The notes under the pieces are model-generated. The model searched no databases and had not been told where the DNA came from. It saw only the letters and a list, made by a program, of their open reading frames with translations. The translations under genes were made by a program, and so were the position numbers. From Xanthomonas sp. DAR 34887 (GTDB taxonomy: Bacteria; Pseudomonadota; Gammaproteobacteria; Xanthomonadales; Xanthomonadaceae), in contig NZ_CP162490.1 of assembly GCF_041245805.1 (NCBI RefSeq), forward strand, positions 3,883,001 through 3,947,000: a stretch of 64,000 nt of DNA, written 5' to 3'. The first letter of the stretch is position 1. The number at the start of each line of letters is the position of its first letter. Of this stretch, positions 41,201-49,087 are shown one piece after another.

Positions 41201-43094
41201 CAACGAAACCAACGGGCTACTCGACGAACTCAACACGATCCACTGCATCTCCCTCCAAGAAGTAACTCCGGAGGGTGTGCCGGTGGGCGAGGTGTTGTCA
41301 GCCAACCGCGTAAACGGCGAGCTGACTATCGAGCAAGCGTTAAAGCTGCTGGAAGAAGCGGAGGTGGTGATCGGCCACAACATCATCAACTTCGACATCC
41401 CGGCCATCCAGAAGCTCTATCCAGGCTTCAAGGTCAAACGAGCGCTGGACACGATGCTGCTGTCCACCCTGCTATGGCCGGATCTTCGCGACCGAGACTT
41501 CAATGCAGCCAAGAAGAACCCCGGCAAGCTGCCCGGCCAGTTCATCGGCCGGCACTCGCTGGAAGCCTGGGGCTACCGCCTCGGTGAATGGAAGGGCGAC
41601 TACTCCGCGTCCATGAAGGCCAAGGGTCTCGACCCGTGGGCGGCCTGGAACCAAGAGATGGACGACTACTGCGACCAAGACGTGCGCGTCACGCAGAAGC
41701 TCTTTGCCCTGCAGATGACCAAGGGACTGTCGCAAGAAGCGATTGATCTGGAGCACGCCATCGCGCCGATCCTCCAGCGCCAGACCGCCTATGGGTTCCT
41801 GTTCGACCAGAAGAAGGCCGACAAGCTGCAGCGCGAGTTCCTCACCAGCAAGGCGCGGCTCACCGACGAGCTGTCGCGGGTGTTCCAGCCTTGGCGTGAA
41901 AGCCTTGGCATGTTCGTCCCGAAAGTCAACAACGCAAAGCTCGGCTACGTCAAAGGTGTGCCACAGGAGAAGTTCAAGTCGTTCGTGTTCAACGCAGGCT
42001 CACGCGACCACATCGCGAAGCGCCTAAAAGCGTTGCACGGCTGGAAGCCTATGGTGTTCACGCCAGAGGGCCGGCCGAAGATCGACGAAGAAACGCTCGG
42101 GCACCTCAAGTACCCAGAGATTCCCATGTTGCTGCGCTACCTCACAGTAACGAAGCGCGCAGGGCAGCTGGCCGAGCCGCCGCCGAAGCTCAAGAAGGAC
42201 GGCACCCCAAGCAAGTCTCAAAAGAAGTCCGAAGCATGGATCGCACAGGTCAAGCAGGATGGCCGCATACACGGCCGAGTAAACCAGAACGCTGCGGTCA
42301 CCGGACGCATGACGCACTCCGGCCCGAACATGGCCCAGGTCCCGAAGGTCCAGAAGAGCAAAGACGGCATCCTGTTCGGCGAGCCAGGCGGCTGGGGCTA
42401 TGAGTGCCGCGAGCTGTTCCATGTGCCGAAGGGCAAGAAGTTGGTGGGCGCCGACGCATCGGGCCTGGAGTTGCGCTGCCTGGCTCACTTCATGGCCGCA
42501 TTCGACGACGGCGCCTACGCAAGGGTGCTGCTGGAAGGCGACATCCACGCGGTCAATCAGAACGCGGCTGGACTGCCCACGCGTGACAACGCCAAGACCT
42601 TCATCTACGCCTTCCTCTACGGGGCGGGCGACGAAAAGATTGGGTCGATCATCGGCAAAGGCCGCAAGGCCGGCAAGGAGCTGAAGCAGAAGTTCCTGGA
42701 AGGACTGCCGGCGCTCGCCAAGCTGGTGAAGGGTGTCAAGAAGCGGGCCAAGACCAAGGGCTACCTGATCGGCCTCGACGGCCGAAAGCTGCACATCCGC
42801 AGCGACCACGCAGCACTGAACACGCTGCTGCAGTCAGCCGGTGCCCTGGTCATGAAGAAGGCCCTCCACATCCTCGACACGCGACTGCAGGAAGCCGGCA
42901 TGGTTCCGGGCGTGCACTACGAGTTCGTCGGCAACATCCACGACGAGTGGCAGATCGAGGTGGACGAGGACAAGGCCGATTTCGTGGGGCAGACCGCCGT
43001 AGCCTCCATCCGTGCTGCAGGTGACTACTTCGGTTTCCGCTGCCCACTCGATGGCGAGTACAAGATCGGCAACAACTGGGCAGAAACCCACTGA
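41181..43094 (+). CDS. T7-type family A DNA polymerase
   Basis: 637 aa (T7 gp5 is 704). Exonuclease domain starts DNETN (Asp7, Glu9) and keeps the GRHSLEAWGYRLGEWKG segment. Polymerase motif A DASGLELR has Asp425, motif B runs through RDNAKTFIYAFLYGAGDEKIG, and motif C IHDE has Asp588. The region matching the T7 thioredoxin-binding loop is much shorter (about 38 residues between conserved flanks against about 79), so processivity may not rely on thioredoxin. Overlaps the upstream gene by 20 nt. Confidence 0.95.
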   Translation: MAWLVFDNETNGLLDELNTIHCISLQEVTPEGVPVGEVLSANRVNGELTIEQALKLLEEAEVVIGHNIINFDIPAIQKLYPGFKVKRALDTMLLSTLLWPDLRDRDFNAAKKNPGKLPGQFIGRHSLEAWGYRLGEWKGDYSASMKAKGLDPWAAWNQEMDDYCDQDVRVTQKLFALQMTKGLSQEAIDLEHAIAPILQRQTAYGFLFDQKKADKLQREFLTSKARLTDELSRVFQPWRESLGMFVPKVNNAKLGYVKGVPQEKFKSFVFNAGSRDHIAKRLKALHGWKPMVFTPEGRPKIDEETLGHLKYPEIPMLLRYLTVTKRAGQLAEPPPKLKKDGTPSKSQKKSEAWIAQVKQDGRIHGRVNQNAAVTGRMTHSGPNMAQVPKVQKSKDGILFGEPGGWGYECRELFHVPKGKKLVGADASGLELRCLAHFMAAFDDGAYARVLLEGDIHAVNQNAAGLPTRDNAKTFIYAFLYGAGDEKIGSIIGKGRKAGKELKQKFLEGLPALAKLVKGVKKRAKTKGYLIGLDGRKLHIRSDHAALNTLLQSAGALVMKKALHILDTRLQEAGMVPGVHYEFVGNIHDEWQIEVDEDKADFVGQTAVASIRAAGDYFGFRCPLDGEYKIGNNWAETH

Positions 43095-43129
43095 CGAAAC
43101 GACGCACCTACGATCCAGCGGGTGTTCTC

Positions 43130-43417
43130 TTGCGCTGCGCTAGGCGGCGGGCGCAGAAGCGCGGCCTCCCCTTCGACCTGATCGTCGAGGACATCAATGT
43201 CCCCCGCTTCTGCCCCGCCCTGGGCATTCCGCTGTACCGGGCTTCCGGTCGGCGAGCGCAGGGGCCGAACTCCCCCACCCTGGATCGCATCACGCCTGAG
43301 CTTGGATACGTGCGCGGCAATGTCCGCGTCATCTCTAGCCGGGCCAACCAGATCAAGTCCGACGCCACACCAGCAGAGCTATTGCAGGTGGCTTGTTTCT
43401 ACCAGGAGAACACCTGA
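43130..43417 (+). CDS. HNH-type endonuclease
   Basis: 95 aa from TTG 43130; the frame stays open back to CTG 43091, which overlaps the polymerase stop and would add 13 residues (KRRTYDPAG). The core PTLDRITPELGYVRGNVRVIS followed by ANQIKSDATPAEL is the DR..N..V.S..AN pattern of small phage HNH nucleases. It may be an independent mobile nuclease or a DNA-processing enzyme. Confidence 0.75.
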   Translation: MRCARRRAQKRGLPFDLIVEDINVPRFCPALGIPLYRASGRRAQGPNSPTLDRITPELGYVRGNVRVISSRANQIKSDATPAELLQVACFYQENT

Positions 43418-43430
43418 GCAACGCCCCCAA

Positions 43431-43790
43431 GTGAACCCGAAGCTACTACTCCAGGCCCTCGCCGGCCTGCTGTTACTCGTCGCGCTCGGCGCTGGCGGGT
43501 ACGCCGTGTGGTCCTACCGCTCCATGACGGAGCGCGTCACCTCCCTTGAGGGGACCGCACGCGAATACGAAGACCTCAAGAAGTCGGTGGATGCACTCCA
43601 GAAGGAGGCCGTCCTCCGCGCCTCCCTCGACAAATCAATCCGTGACTCACGCGCCGCCGTGAATCGTTCCGTGGAGACCGCATCCAATGAAACGCCTGTT
43701 GTCGCTGGCTATCTGCACCAGCGCATTCCTGACGAGCTGCGCAACGCCCACTTCGCTGATCGAGCCGTACCTCCAGCCGTGCGTCATTGA
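43431..43790 (+). CDS. Inner-membrane spanin (Rz-like)
   Basis: 119 aa from GTG 43431. A single N-terminal transmembrane helix (about 5-27) is followed by a periplasmic heptad-rich domain (VTSLEGTAREYEDLKKSVDALQKE). The o-spanin gene is embedded in its 3' third in another frame, the defining Rz/Rz1 arrangement. It fuses inner and outer membranes in lysis. The location, behind the DNA polymerase and HNH genes, is unusual. Confidence 0.8.
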   Translation: MNPKLLLQALAGLLLLVALGAGGYAVWSYRSMTERVTSLEGTAREYEDLKKSVDALQKEAVLRASLDKSIRDSRAAVNRSVETASNETPVVAGYLHQRIPDELRNAHFADRAVPPAVRH

Positions 43791-43941
43791 CGGCGAACAC
43801 GCGTCTCTCGACGCGGTGATGGCCGATCCCGCATCCACCACCTACGACCTCTACCACTTCGGCGGCAACGCCGAGGATGCCCTTGCGCGCTGCAACGCCG
43901 ACAAGGAATCCATCAAGCGCCTCCAGGAGGGCAAGCGATGA
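43687..43941 (+). CDS. Outer-membrane spanin lipoprotein (Rz1-like)
   Basis: 84 aa. Signal peptide MKRLLSLAICTSAFLTSC with lipobox LTSC and Cys18; the mature part is 67 residues. It starts inside the i-spanin gene in a different frame. Would be anchored in the outer membrane and bind the i-spanin. Unlike lambda Rz1 the mature part is not Pro-rich. Confidence 0.78.
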   Translation: MKRLLSLAICTSAFLTSCATPTSLIEPYLQPCVIDGEHASLDAVMADPASTTYDLYHFGGNAEDALARCNADKESIKRLQEGKR

Positions 43942-44165
43942 GCAGCAAGACAACCCTCGTCCACTTCGTGGGCGGCCCCGCCGACGGCGAGAAGCGCCAC
44001 ATCGCCGAGTACATGGGCACCTTCCGCGTTGCGGAGTCCCCCGAACTGGGCCTCTGCGCGTCGAATTCGACGGCGCCGGAGCGGGTGATCGCCAAGGTCC
44101 ATACCTACGTCATCCGCCAGGTAGGCCGCCGCTGTGTCGTGGCGGTCCACGAGGACTTGGCGTGA
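43938..44165 (+). CDS. Hypothetical phage protein
   Basis: 75 aa, starts MSSKTTLVHFVGGPADGEKRHI, a pattern (V.FVGGPADG) seen in many small phage proteins of unknown function. Starts in a 4-nt overlap with the o-spanin gene and ends in a GTGA overlap. Confidence 0.65.
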   Translation: MSSKTTLVHFVGGPADGEKRHIAEYMGTFRVAESPELGLCASNSTAPERVIAKVHTYVIRQVGRRCVVAVHEDLA

Positions 44166-44386
44166 GGGAGCGGCTACTCTTATTCACTGCGGTGTGCAGT
44201 TTTCCTGGTAAGAGCGCCTTCCTCTTCCACTCCGATGCATTCTCCATCCAGACATGGTCGGACCTTGAGCGCGCTGGGCAAGACGCGGTCGCCGAGGCAT
44301 GGGCAAACATCGCCGACTGTCCGCCGCCTGTCGTCGTCGGGTACTTGGAGGGCGGCCTGGCCCTGACACTTGAGGGCCAGCGGTGA
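44162..44386 (+). CDS. Hypothetical phage protein
   Basis: 74 aa from GTG 44162. Pieces such as KSAFLFHSDAFSIQTWSDLERAGQ and VVVGYLEGGLALT are all that can be noted. No family recognised. Overlaps both neighbours by 4 nt. Confidence 0.6.
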   Translation: MRERLLLFTAVCSFPGKSAFLFHSDAFSIQTWSDLERAGQDAVAEAWANIADCPPPVVVGYLEGGLALTLEGQR

Positions 44387-45192
44387 TCCGTGCCCGGCCG
44401 ATCCTCCTGATCGACGCCGACGTGCTTCGCTACTACATGGCCTTCAAAAACACGAAGTCCATCGACTGGGATGGCGACGGCGAAACAATGGAGGTCTATC
44501 AGCCTGAGAAGGCGAAGGTCGAAGTAGCCGAGTACATCGCCGAGCTGGTCGAGAAGTTCAAGGCCAGCGACTACGTGCTCCCGCTTTCGTGCCCTGAGCA
44601 CAACTTCCGCAAAGACGTTGACCCAACGTACAAGCAAGCCCGCCACCAAAAGACTAAGCCTGTTCTGTGGCATGCCCTGGACGAGTTCATCCACGAAGAG
44701 TTCGCCGACAAAATCGTCAAGCGTTACGCCCTGGAGGGCGACGACATCCTCGGCACCCTGGCGACCCATCCGGCACCGAAGCGGTGCCCCGGCCCCCGCA
44801 TCGTCGTGTCGATCGACAAGGACCTGCAGACGATTCCCTGTCGGCTCTACAACCCGAACAAGCCCGACCTCGGCGTGCGGACTATTTCGCAGCACGACGC
44901 GGATCTGTTCTGGATGAAGCAGACCCTCATGGGCGACACGACCGACAACTACCCCGGCTGTCCGGGCATCGGCGCCAAGCGTGCTGACGAGGCCCTCATG
45001 CCGGTCCACGAGGAGTACCGCGAGTGCTCCCCCCAAGAGCACCTGCAGGCGCTCTGGAAGGCCATCGTGACGGTCTACGAGAAGAAGGAACTGACGGCCG
45101 ACGCCGCTCTAGTTCAAGCACGCCTCGCGCGAATCCTGCGTCACGGCGACATCAACTACAAAACCAACAAGGTGAAATTATGGCAACCCTGA
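44383..45192 (+). CDS. T7 gp6-like 5'-3' exonuclease
   Basis: 269 aa from GTG 44383. A PIN/FEN-fold nuclease: N-terminal LLIDADVLRYY, EGDDILG, SIDKDLQTIP and GDTTDNYPGCPGIGAKRA are its metal-ligand and helical-arch motifs. In T7 the gp6 exonuclease removes RNA primers and degrades host DNA to supply nucleotides. Next to the dNMP kinase, as expected for this block. Confidence 0.9.
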   Translation: MIRARPILLIDADVLRYYMAFKNTKSIDWDGDGETMEVYQPEKAKVEVAEYIAELVEKFKASDYVLPLSCPEHNFRKDVDPTYKQARHQKTKPVLWHALDEFIHEEFADKIVKRYALEGDDILGTLATHPAPKRCPGPRIVVSIDKDLQTIPCRLYNPNKPDLGVRTISQHDADLFWMKQTLMGDTTDNYPGCPGIGAKRADEALMPVHEEYRECSPQEHLQALWKAIVTVYEKKELTADAALVQARLARILRHGDINYKTNKVKLWQP

Positions 45193-45368
45193 TCCTGTTC
45201 TTGACCGGCCTGTCGTGGCTGGTCCTCTCGTTCAACACAGTGGCCTGGGGGGCGACCATTTTGGCCGTCCGCCGCCGTCCGTGGATGGCGGACTATCTCC
45301 GCCTGAACTGGCTCGACGCAGCCGCGGCGTTGGCCGTGTGCTGGCTGCTTGCGGGGTGGCTCTCGTGA
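45180..45368 (+). CDS. Small two-helix membrane protein
   Basis: 62 aa with two hydrophobic helices (about 2-30 and 44-61). Starts 13 nt inside the exonuclease gene. Could be a holin-like or membrane-modifying protein; not recognised. Confidence 0.55.
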   Translation: MATLILFLTGLSWLVLSFNTVAWGATILAVRRRPWMADYLRLNWLDAAAALAVCWLLAGWLS

Positions 45369-45481
45369 AGCGCCTACTCGCAGCTTATTTCGCCCTTTAC
45401 GCCATCGGCATCACGCTAACCGCGGGCTTCTGGGTCGGAGTCATCTGCCTCGTCTACCGCCTGCTGCAGAAGCTCACCTGA
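45365..45481 (+). CDS. Small single-helix membrane protein
   Basis: 38 aa from GTG 45365, which overlaps the previous stop; one long hydrophobic segment (LLAAYFALYAIGITLTAG onwards). Its TGA shares one base with the dNMP kinase ATG. Possibly paired with the preceding membrane protein. Not recognised. Confidence 0.5.
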   Translation: MKRLLAAYFALYAIGITLTAGFWVGVICLVYRLLQKLT

Positions 45482-46056
45482 TGTCCGACCGCCAACTCGC
45501 GCTGTTTCCCAGAGTGGGCCGTATGAAGATCATCGGGATAGCGGGCAAGGCAGGTTCCGGCAAAGACACTCTCGCCGGATACCTGGTAGCGAACCATGGA
45601 TTCGTGCGCGTTGCGCTCGCAGATCCGCTGCGCCGCTTCGTCTCGGATATCACCGGCCTAAGCATGGATGAGCTGACCGCAGGTCCTATGAAAGAAGCCC
45701 CGCTGCAGTGGCTGGGCGGGACCTCCCCGCGTCGCTTGATGCAGACCGTAGGCACAGAGTGGGGTCGCGACATGATCGACCGGGACCTGTGGCTCAAGGT
45801 GGCTCGTCGCCGGATCGAAGCGGCCGATGCCGCTGGCGCAACGGGCGTGGTGATCCCCGATATCCGCTTTGAGAACGAGGCGATGCTGGTCCGGGGTATG
45901 GGAGGCGAAGTGGTCGTGGTGGAGCGCCCTGACGTGGCTGCAGTTACTACGCACTCCAGCGAGAGGCCGCTGGCATCTGGTTGCGTGGACAGCGTAATCC
46001 CCAACGACGGATCGCTGCGAGACCTCGAAATCTACGCGCTCGGCTTGGCGAATTAA
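45481..46056 (+). CDS. Deoxynucleoside monophosphate kinase
   Basis: 191 aa. P-loop GKAGSGKDT (22-30) after a strand IIGIAG; the LADPLRRFV segment and IPDIRFENEA motif fit phage dNMP kinases, which phosphorylate dNMPs from degraded host DNA. ATG 45481 shares a base with the previous stop; an internal ATG at 45523 (MKIIGIAG) is an equally good start. Its stop is inside promoter P2. Confidence 0.85.
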   Translation: MSDRQLALFPRVGRMKIIGIAGKAGSGKDTLAGYLVANHGFVRVALADPLRRFVSDITGLSMDELTAGPMKEAPLQWLGGTSPRRLMQTVGTEWGRDMIDRDLWLKVARRRIEAADAAGATGVVIPDIRFENEAMLVRGMGGEVVVVERPDVAAVTTHSSERPLASGCVDSVIPNDGSLRDLEIYALGLAN

Positions 46057-46069
46057 CCCTGCCTCTAGA
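46052..46069 (+). promoter_or_regulatory. Candidate phage RNA polymerase promoter P2 (late)
   Basis: ATTAACCCTGCCTCTAGA, start predicted at G46068. It precedes the portal and capsid block, where T7 phages place strong class III promoters. Matches P1 at 16 of 18 bases. Confidence 0.65.
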
Positions 46070-46091
46070 GGGAAAACCCACGGGTTTTCCC
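46070..46091 (+). promoter_or_regulatory. Stem-loop at the 5' end of the P2 transcript
   Basis: GGGAAAACC (46070-46078) pairs with GGTTTTCCC (46083-46091) around a 4-nt loop. It begins 2 nt after the predicted start of P2 and is followed by AATTTT. It may cap and stabilise the late mRNA or end transcripts from upstream. Confidence 0.55.
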
Positions 46092-46126
46092 AATTTTAGT
46101 GTCCATCAAGTTCACCAAGAGAACCC

Positions 46127-46309
46127 ATGAATATCCCGCTAACCGCCGACGAGCTGATAGACGAACTGGCGCGCGTCTACCCCGAGGTCGTGTTCGACCC
46201 GGAACTTCCCCGCGAGGAGTTCCTGCTCAAGTCGGGCGAACGGCGCCTGATCCTCCGACTGCTGGCCGCGCGCGAGCAGGAACACGAAGACGCCCGAGGC
46301 GGCCGCTGA
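46127..46309 (+). CDS. Small phage protein upstream of the portal gene
   Basis: 60 aa, MNIPLTADELIDELARVYPEVVF then an acidic and a basic helix. First gene behind P2, so probably expressed strongly. Shares one base (TGATG) with the next gene. Not recognised. Confidence 0.65.
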   Translation: MNIPLTADELIDELARVYPEVVFDPELPREEFLLKSGERRLILRLLAAREQEHEDARGGR

Positions 46310-46479
46310 TGTGCAGCTCCCCCAAGGTGAAGGAGACCAAGACGGAGACTCCGGACATCCTGGTCACGGCACGTGACGGCGCTGGAGCCTCGCAGTCGGC
46401 TCAAGCCCGGAAGAAGTCCGGCCTGCGCACCGACCTGAACTCCCAGCTCTACCAAGGACTGACCATTCCGCGTGGCTGA
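46309..46479 (+). CDS. Small virion-associated protein (T7 gp6.7/7.3-like position)
   Basis: 56 aa starting MCSSPKVKETKTETPDILV. Short proteins with an MC.SPK start precede the portal gene in many T7-like phages and are found in virions. The assignment rests on this pattern and position only. Confidence 0.6.
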   Translation: MCSSPKVKETKTETPDILVTARDGAGASQSAQARKKSGLRTDLNSQLYQGLTIPRG

Positions 46480-48043
46480 CGCCGCCAAGATCGCCGTTTC
46501 CGCAAAGGAACGCTACGACACGCTCAAGACCAACCGAAACGACGCCGAGACCCGCGCCAAAGCGTGCGCCAAAGTCACCATCCCGTCCCTTTTCGTTGAC
46601 CCCAAGCAGAAGTCACAGACCTTTACCACGCCCGTGCAGGGCACAGGTGCCCGATGCACCAACGCCGTAGCCAATGCGCTGCTGCTGGCCGTCCTGCCGC
46701 CCAACATCACACCGTTCACCCTGAAGCCTGACCTGTCCGAATCGGACAAGCTCATGCAAGAAGCCGGCATCCAGAAGGGGGAACTTGAATCGGCGCTCTC
46801 GGAAATCGAGCGCGCCGTGATGGACGAAATCGAAGCCGGCGCACAGCTTCGCTCGGTCTTGGCGGAGGGCTTCAAGCACTCCGCCGTGATCGGCAACTGG
46901 CTGCTGTATGTGCCCGACGAAGGCCCCGGCAAGCTCTACCCGTTGACCTCCTACGTCGCGGACCGCGATGGCTTGGGCAACGTCCTGGAAATCGTCACCA
47001 TCGACATGATCGCCGTGCAGCTACTGCCGGCAGAAGTCCGTGAGTCGATCCTGGGCAAGCTGTCAGAGACCGAGCGGCAGAAGAAGCTGTCGGAGGACAC
47101 CGAGCTTTACACCCGTGTGTACCGCGACGAGAACAACGAGAACTGGCTGTGCTACCAAGAGGTCGAGGGTGAAATCATCACCGGCTCCGATGGCACGTAT
47201 CCAATCGACGCTCCGCCGTGGATTCCGCTATCGATCCCCCGACCGACCTCTGAAGACTACGGCCGCGGCCTGATCGAAGACTACCGCGGCGAGTTCGAAA
47301 CTCTTGAGGCGCTCCGAAAGGCGCTCCGCAAGGGCGCTGCAGCAGCAGCGAAGATACTCTTCTTCCTGAAACCTACCTCTCCGATGAAGCCGGAACAGCT
47401 AACCAAGGCTGAGTCTGGCGCATTCGTCCGCGGCGACAAGAACGACGTGTCCCTGCTGGGCCTGGAGAACAAGCTGCAGGACCTCTCATTCGTCCGCAGC
47501 GAAGCCGACAGCACCGCCCGCAACCTGGAGCTGGTGTTCGGCGTGGGCACCGCTATCCAGCGGAGCGGCGACCGAGTGACCCGAGAAGAGATTCAGTATC
47601 TCGCCCGTGTTCTCGAAGACAACCGAGCGGGCGTCTACTCGATCCTCGGTCCAGAACTGATGCACCCCCTGGTGCGCCGCATCTTGTTCCGCCTGCAGAA
47701 GAACGGGGCAATCCCTGAACTGCCAGACGGACTCATCAAACCGCGCATCACCGTAGGCGTTGCCGCACTCGGCCGCGGCCACGACTTCCAGAAGCTAGTC
47801 GAATTTGGCGAGACCGCCAAAGGCGTAATGGGCGAATCGGAAGCAGGCCGGCGTATCGACTGGGGCGAATGGCTGTCCCGCCTGGGCGCAGCCGCTGACA
47901 TTTCCACCAAGGGCCTGGTCCATGACCCCGAGACGGTCCAGCAGAACGACCAGGCATCCGCAATGCAAGAGGCCGCTGTGCGCGCCGCACCGAACATGGT
48001 GAACGGAGCGATGGCAGGCGGGCCTCCGAATATGGAGCAGTAA
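46472..48043 (+). CDS. T7 gp8-like head-tail connector (portal) protein
   Basis: 523 aa (T7 gp8 is 536) from GTG 46472. It has the RYDTLKTNRNDAETRAKACAK start, QGTGARCTNAVANALLLAVLPP and RVTREEIQYLARVLEDNRAGVYS stretches of this family. It forms the dodecameric ring at the head vertex. Its end shares one base with the next ATG. Confidence 0.93.
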   Translation: MADAAKIAVSAKERYDTLKTNRNDAETRAKACAKVTIPSLFVDPKQKSQTFTTPVQGTGARCTNAVANALLLAVLPPNITPFTLKPDLSESDKLMQEAGIQKGELESALSEIERAVMDEIEAGAQLRSVLAEGFKHSAVIGNWLLYVPDEGPGKLYPLTSYVADRDGLGNVLEIVTIDMIAVQLLPAEVRESILGKLSETERQKKLSEDTELYTRVYRDENNENWLCYQEVEGEIITGSDGTYPIDAPPWIPLSIPRPTSEDYGRGLIEDYRGEFETLEALRKALRKGAAAAAKILFFLKPTSPMKPEQLTKAESGAFVRGDKNDVSLLGLENKLQDLSFVRSEADSTARNLELVFGVGTAIQRSGDRVTREEIQYLARVLEDNRAGVYSILGPELMHPLVRRILFRLQKNGAIPELPDGLIKPRITVGVAALGRGHDFQKLVEFGETAKGVMGESEAGRRIDWGEWLSRLGAAADISTKGLVHDPETVQQNDQASAMQEAAVRAAPNMVNGAMAGGPPNMEQ

Positions 48044-48270
48044 TGCCGAAAGCAAAGACCGCGCCCGCAGCCGCAGACGTGGCGACCACTACCGTTGCCT
48101 CCGAGGCACCGGCGGTTGAAACCAACACGGCTCCGGCCGTTGCACCTGAAGCGCCGAAAGAGAACCCGAAGCGCAAGTCGTTCCCCGTGGTGACCCGCAA
48201 GGGCGCCGTCGTGGTGACCGAATTCGTTGACGGCACCATTCACTACAACGCCGTGGGGGCCGCCAAGTGA
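48043..48270 (+). CDS. Hypothetical Ala/Pro/Thr-rich phage protein
   Basis: 75 aa. Low-complexity Ala, Thr and Pro-rich first half, then KRKSFPVVTRKGAVVVTEFVDG. Lies between portal and scaffold. Not recognised. Ends in a GTGA overlap. Confidence 0.6.
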   Translation: MPKAKTAPAAADVATTTVASEAPAVETNTAPAVAPEAPKENPKRKSFPVVTRKGAVVVTEFVDGTIHYNAVGAAK

Positions 48271-49013
48271 CCGACGCTGTAACCGAAGGCCAAGACGCCA
48301 TGTCCGGCGCGGGCGAGCAGACCGGGACCGCAAATCAGTTCGGGGGCTACTCCTCCGTCGAGGAGCTGGTCGCTGCCCACGCCGCACTCAAGGCCACGCA
48401 GGTCGAGCCGACCGGCAATTCCGGCCTGACCGCGAAGAAGGAAGAAGAGGCATCCGCAGGTGCCGAAGACAAGGGCGACGAATCGGCCACCACCGACGAA
48501 GCCGCTGCCGACGCACTGAAGGCCGCCGGCCTGGATCAGACCGTGTTCACCAAGGAGTTCGCCGAGACCGGCACCATCTCCGCGGAGAGCTTCGCGTCCC
48601 TGGAGAAGGCCGGCTTCCAGAAGGACCTCGTCGAGGTCTACCTGGACGGTCTGAAGGCTCGACAGGCCACCTACGAGGCAAGCATCTTCGCCCCCGCTGG
48701 GGGCAAGGACGGTTACACCAAGCTTCTGCAGTGGGCCGGTAAGAATCTTGAGGACGCCGACATCGACGCCTTCAATTCAGCAGTGACATCGGGCGACGCC
48801 GCCCGTGCCAAGCTGGCAGTCGCCGGCCTGGCCGCGCAAGCGAAGCAGGGCACCCCTACCCTGCTGACCGGCAAGGCTGGCGCAGCCGATGGCGTCAAGC
48901 CCTACGCCTCTCGCGCTGAAGTACAGGAAGCGATCCGCAACCCGAAGTACCGCACCGACCCAGCGTACCGCGACGCCCACATGGCTCGCCTGCGCGTCTC
49001 CAGCCTCTACTGA
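48267..49013 (+). CDS. Capsid scaffolding protein (T7 gp9-like)
   Basis: 248 aa from GTG 48267. Highly acidic, disordered first third (EEEASAGAEDKGDESATTDE), helical centre, and a short basic C-terminal region (NPKYRTDPAYRDAHMARLRVSS) of the type that binds the capsid protein. Its position between portal and capsid is diagnostic. Confidence 0.88.
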   Translation: MTDAVTEGQDAMSGAGEQTGTANQFGGYSSVEELVAAHAALKATQVEPTGNSGLTAKKEEEASAGAEDKGDESATTDEAAADALKAAGLDQTVFTKEFAETGTISAESFASLEKAGFQKDLVEVYLDGLKARQATYEASIFAPAGGKDGYTKLLQWAGKNLEDADIDAFNSAVTSGDAARAKLAVAGLAAQAKQGTPTLLTGKAGAADGVKPYASRAEVQEAIRNPKYRTDPAYRDAHMARLRVSSLY

Positions 49014-49032
49014 TCCGCCCCAAACCCATTTC

Positions 49033-49063
49033 GCGCCGCCCTCGTCAATGACCAGGGCGGCGC
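49033..49063 (+). promoter_or_regulatory. Hairpin between scaffold and capsid genes
   Basis: Perfect 10-bp stem GCGCCGCCCT / AGGGCGGCGC with an 11-nt loop, 20 nt after the scaffold stop. No T-run follows, so it may be an RNA processing or stability element for the capsid mRNA. Confidence 0.5.
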
Positions 49064-49087
49064 ACACCTATTCCCAAAGGAAACTAA

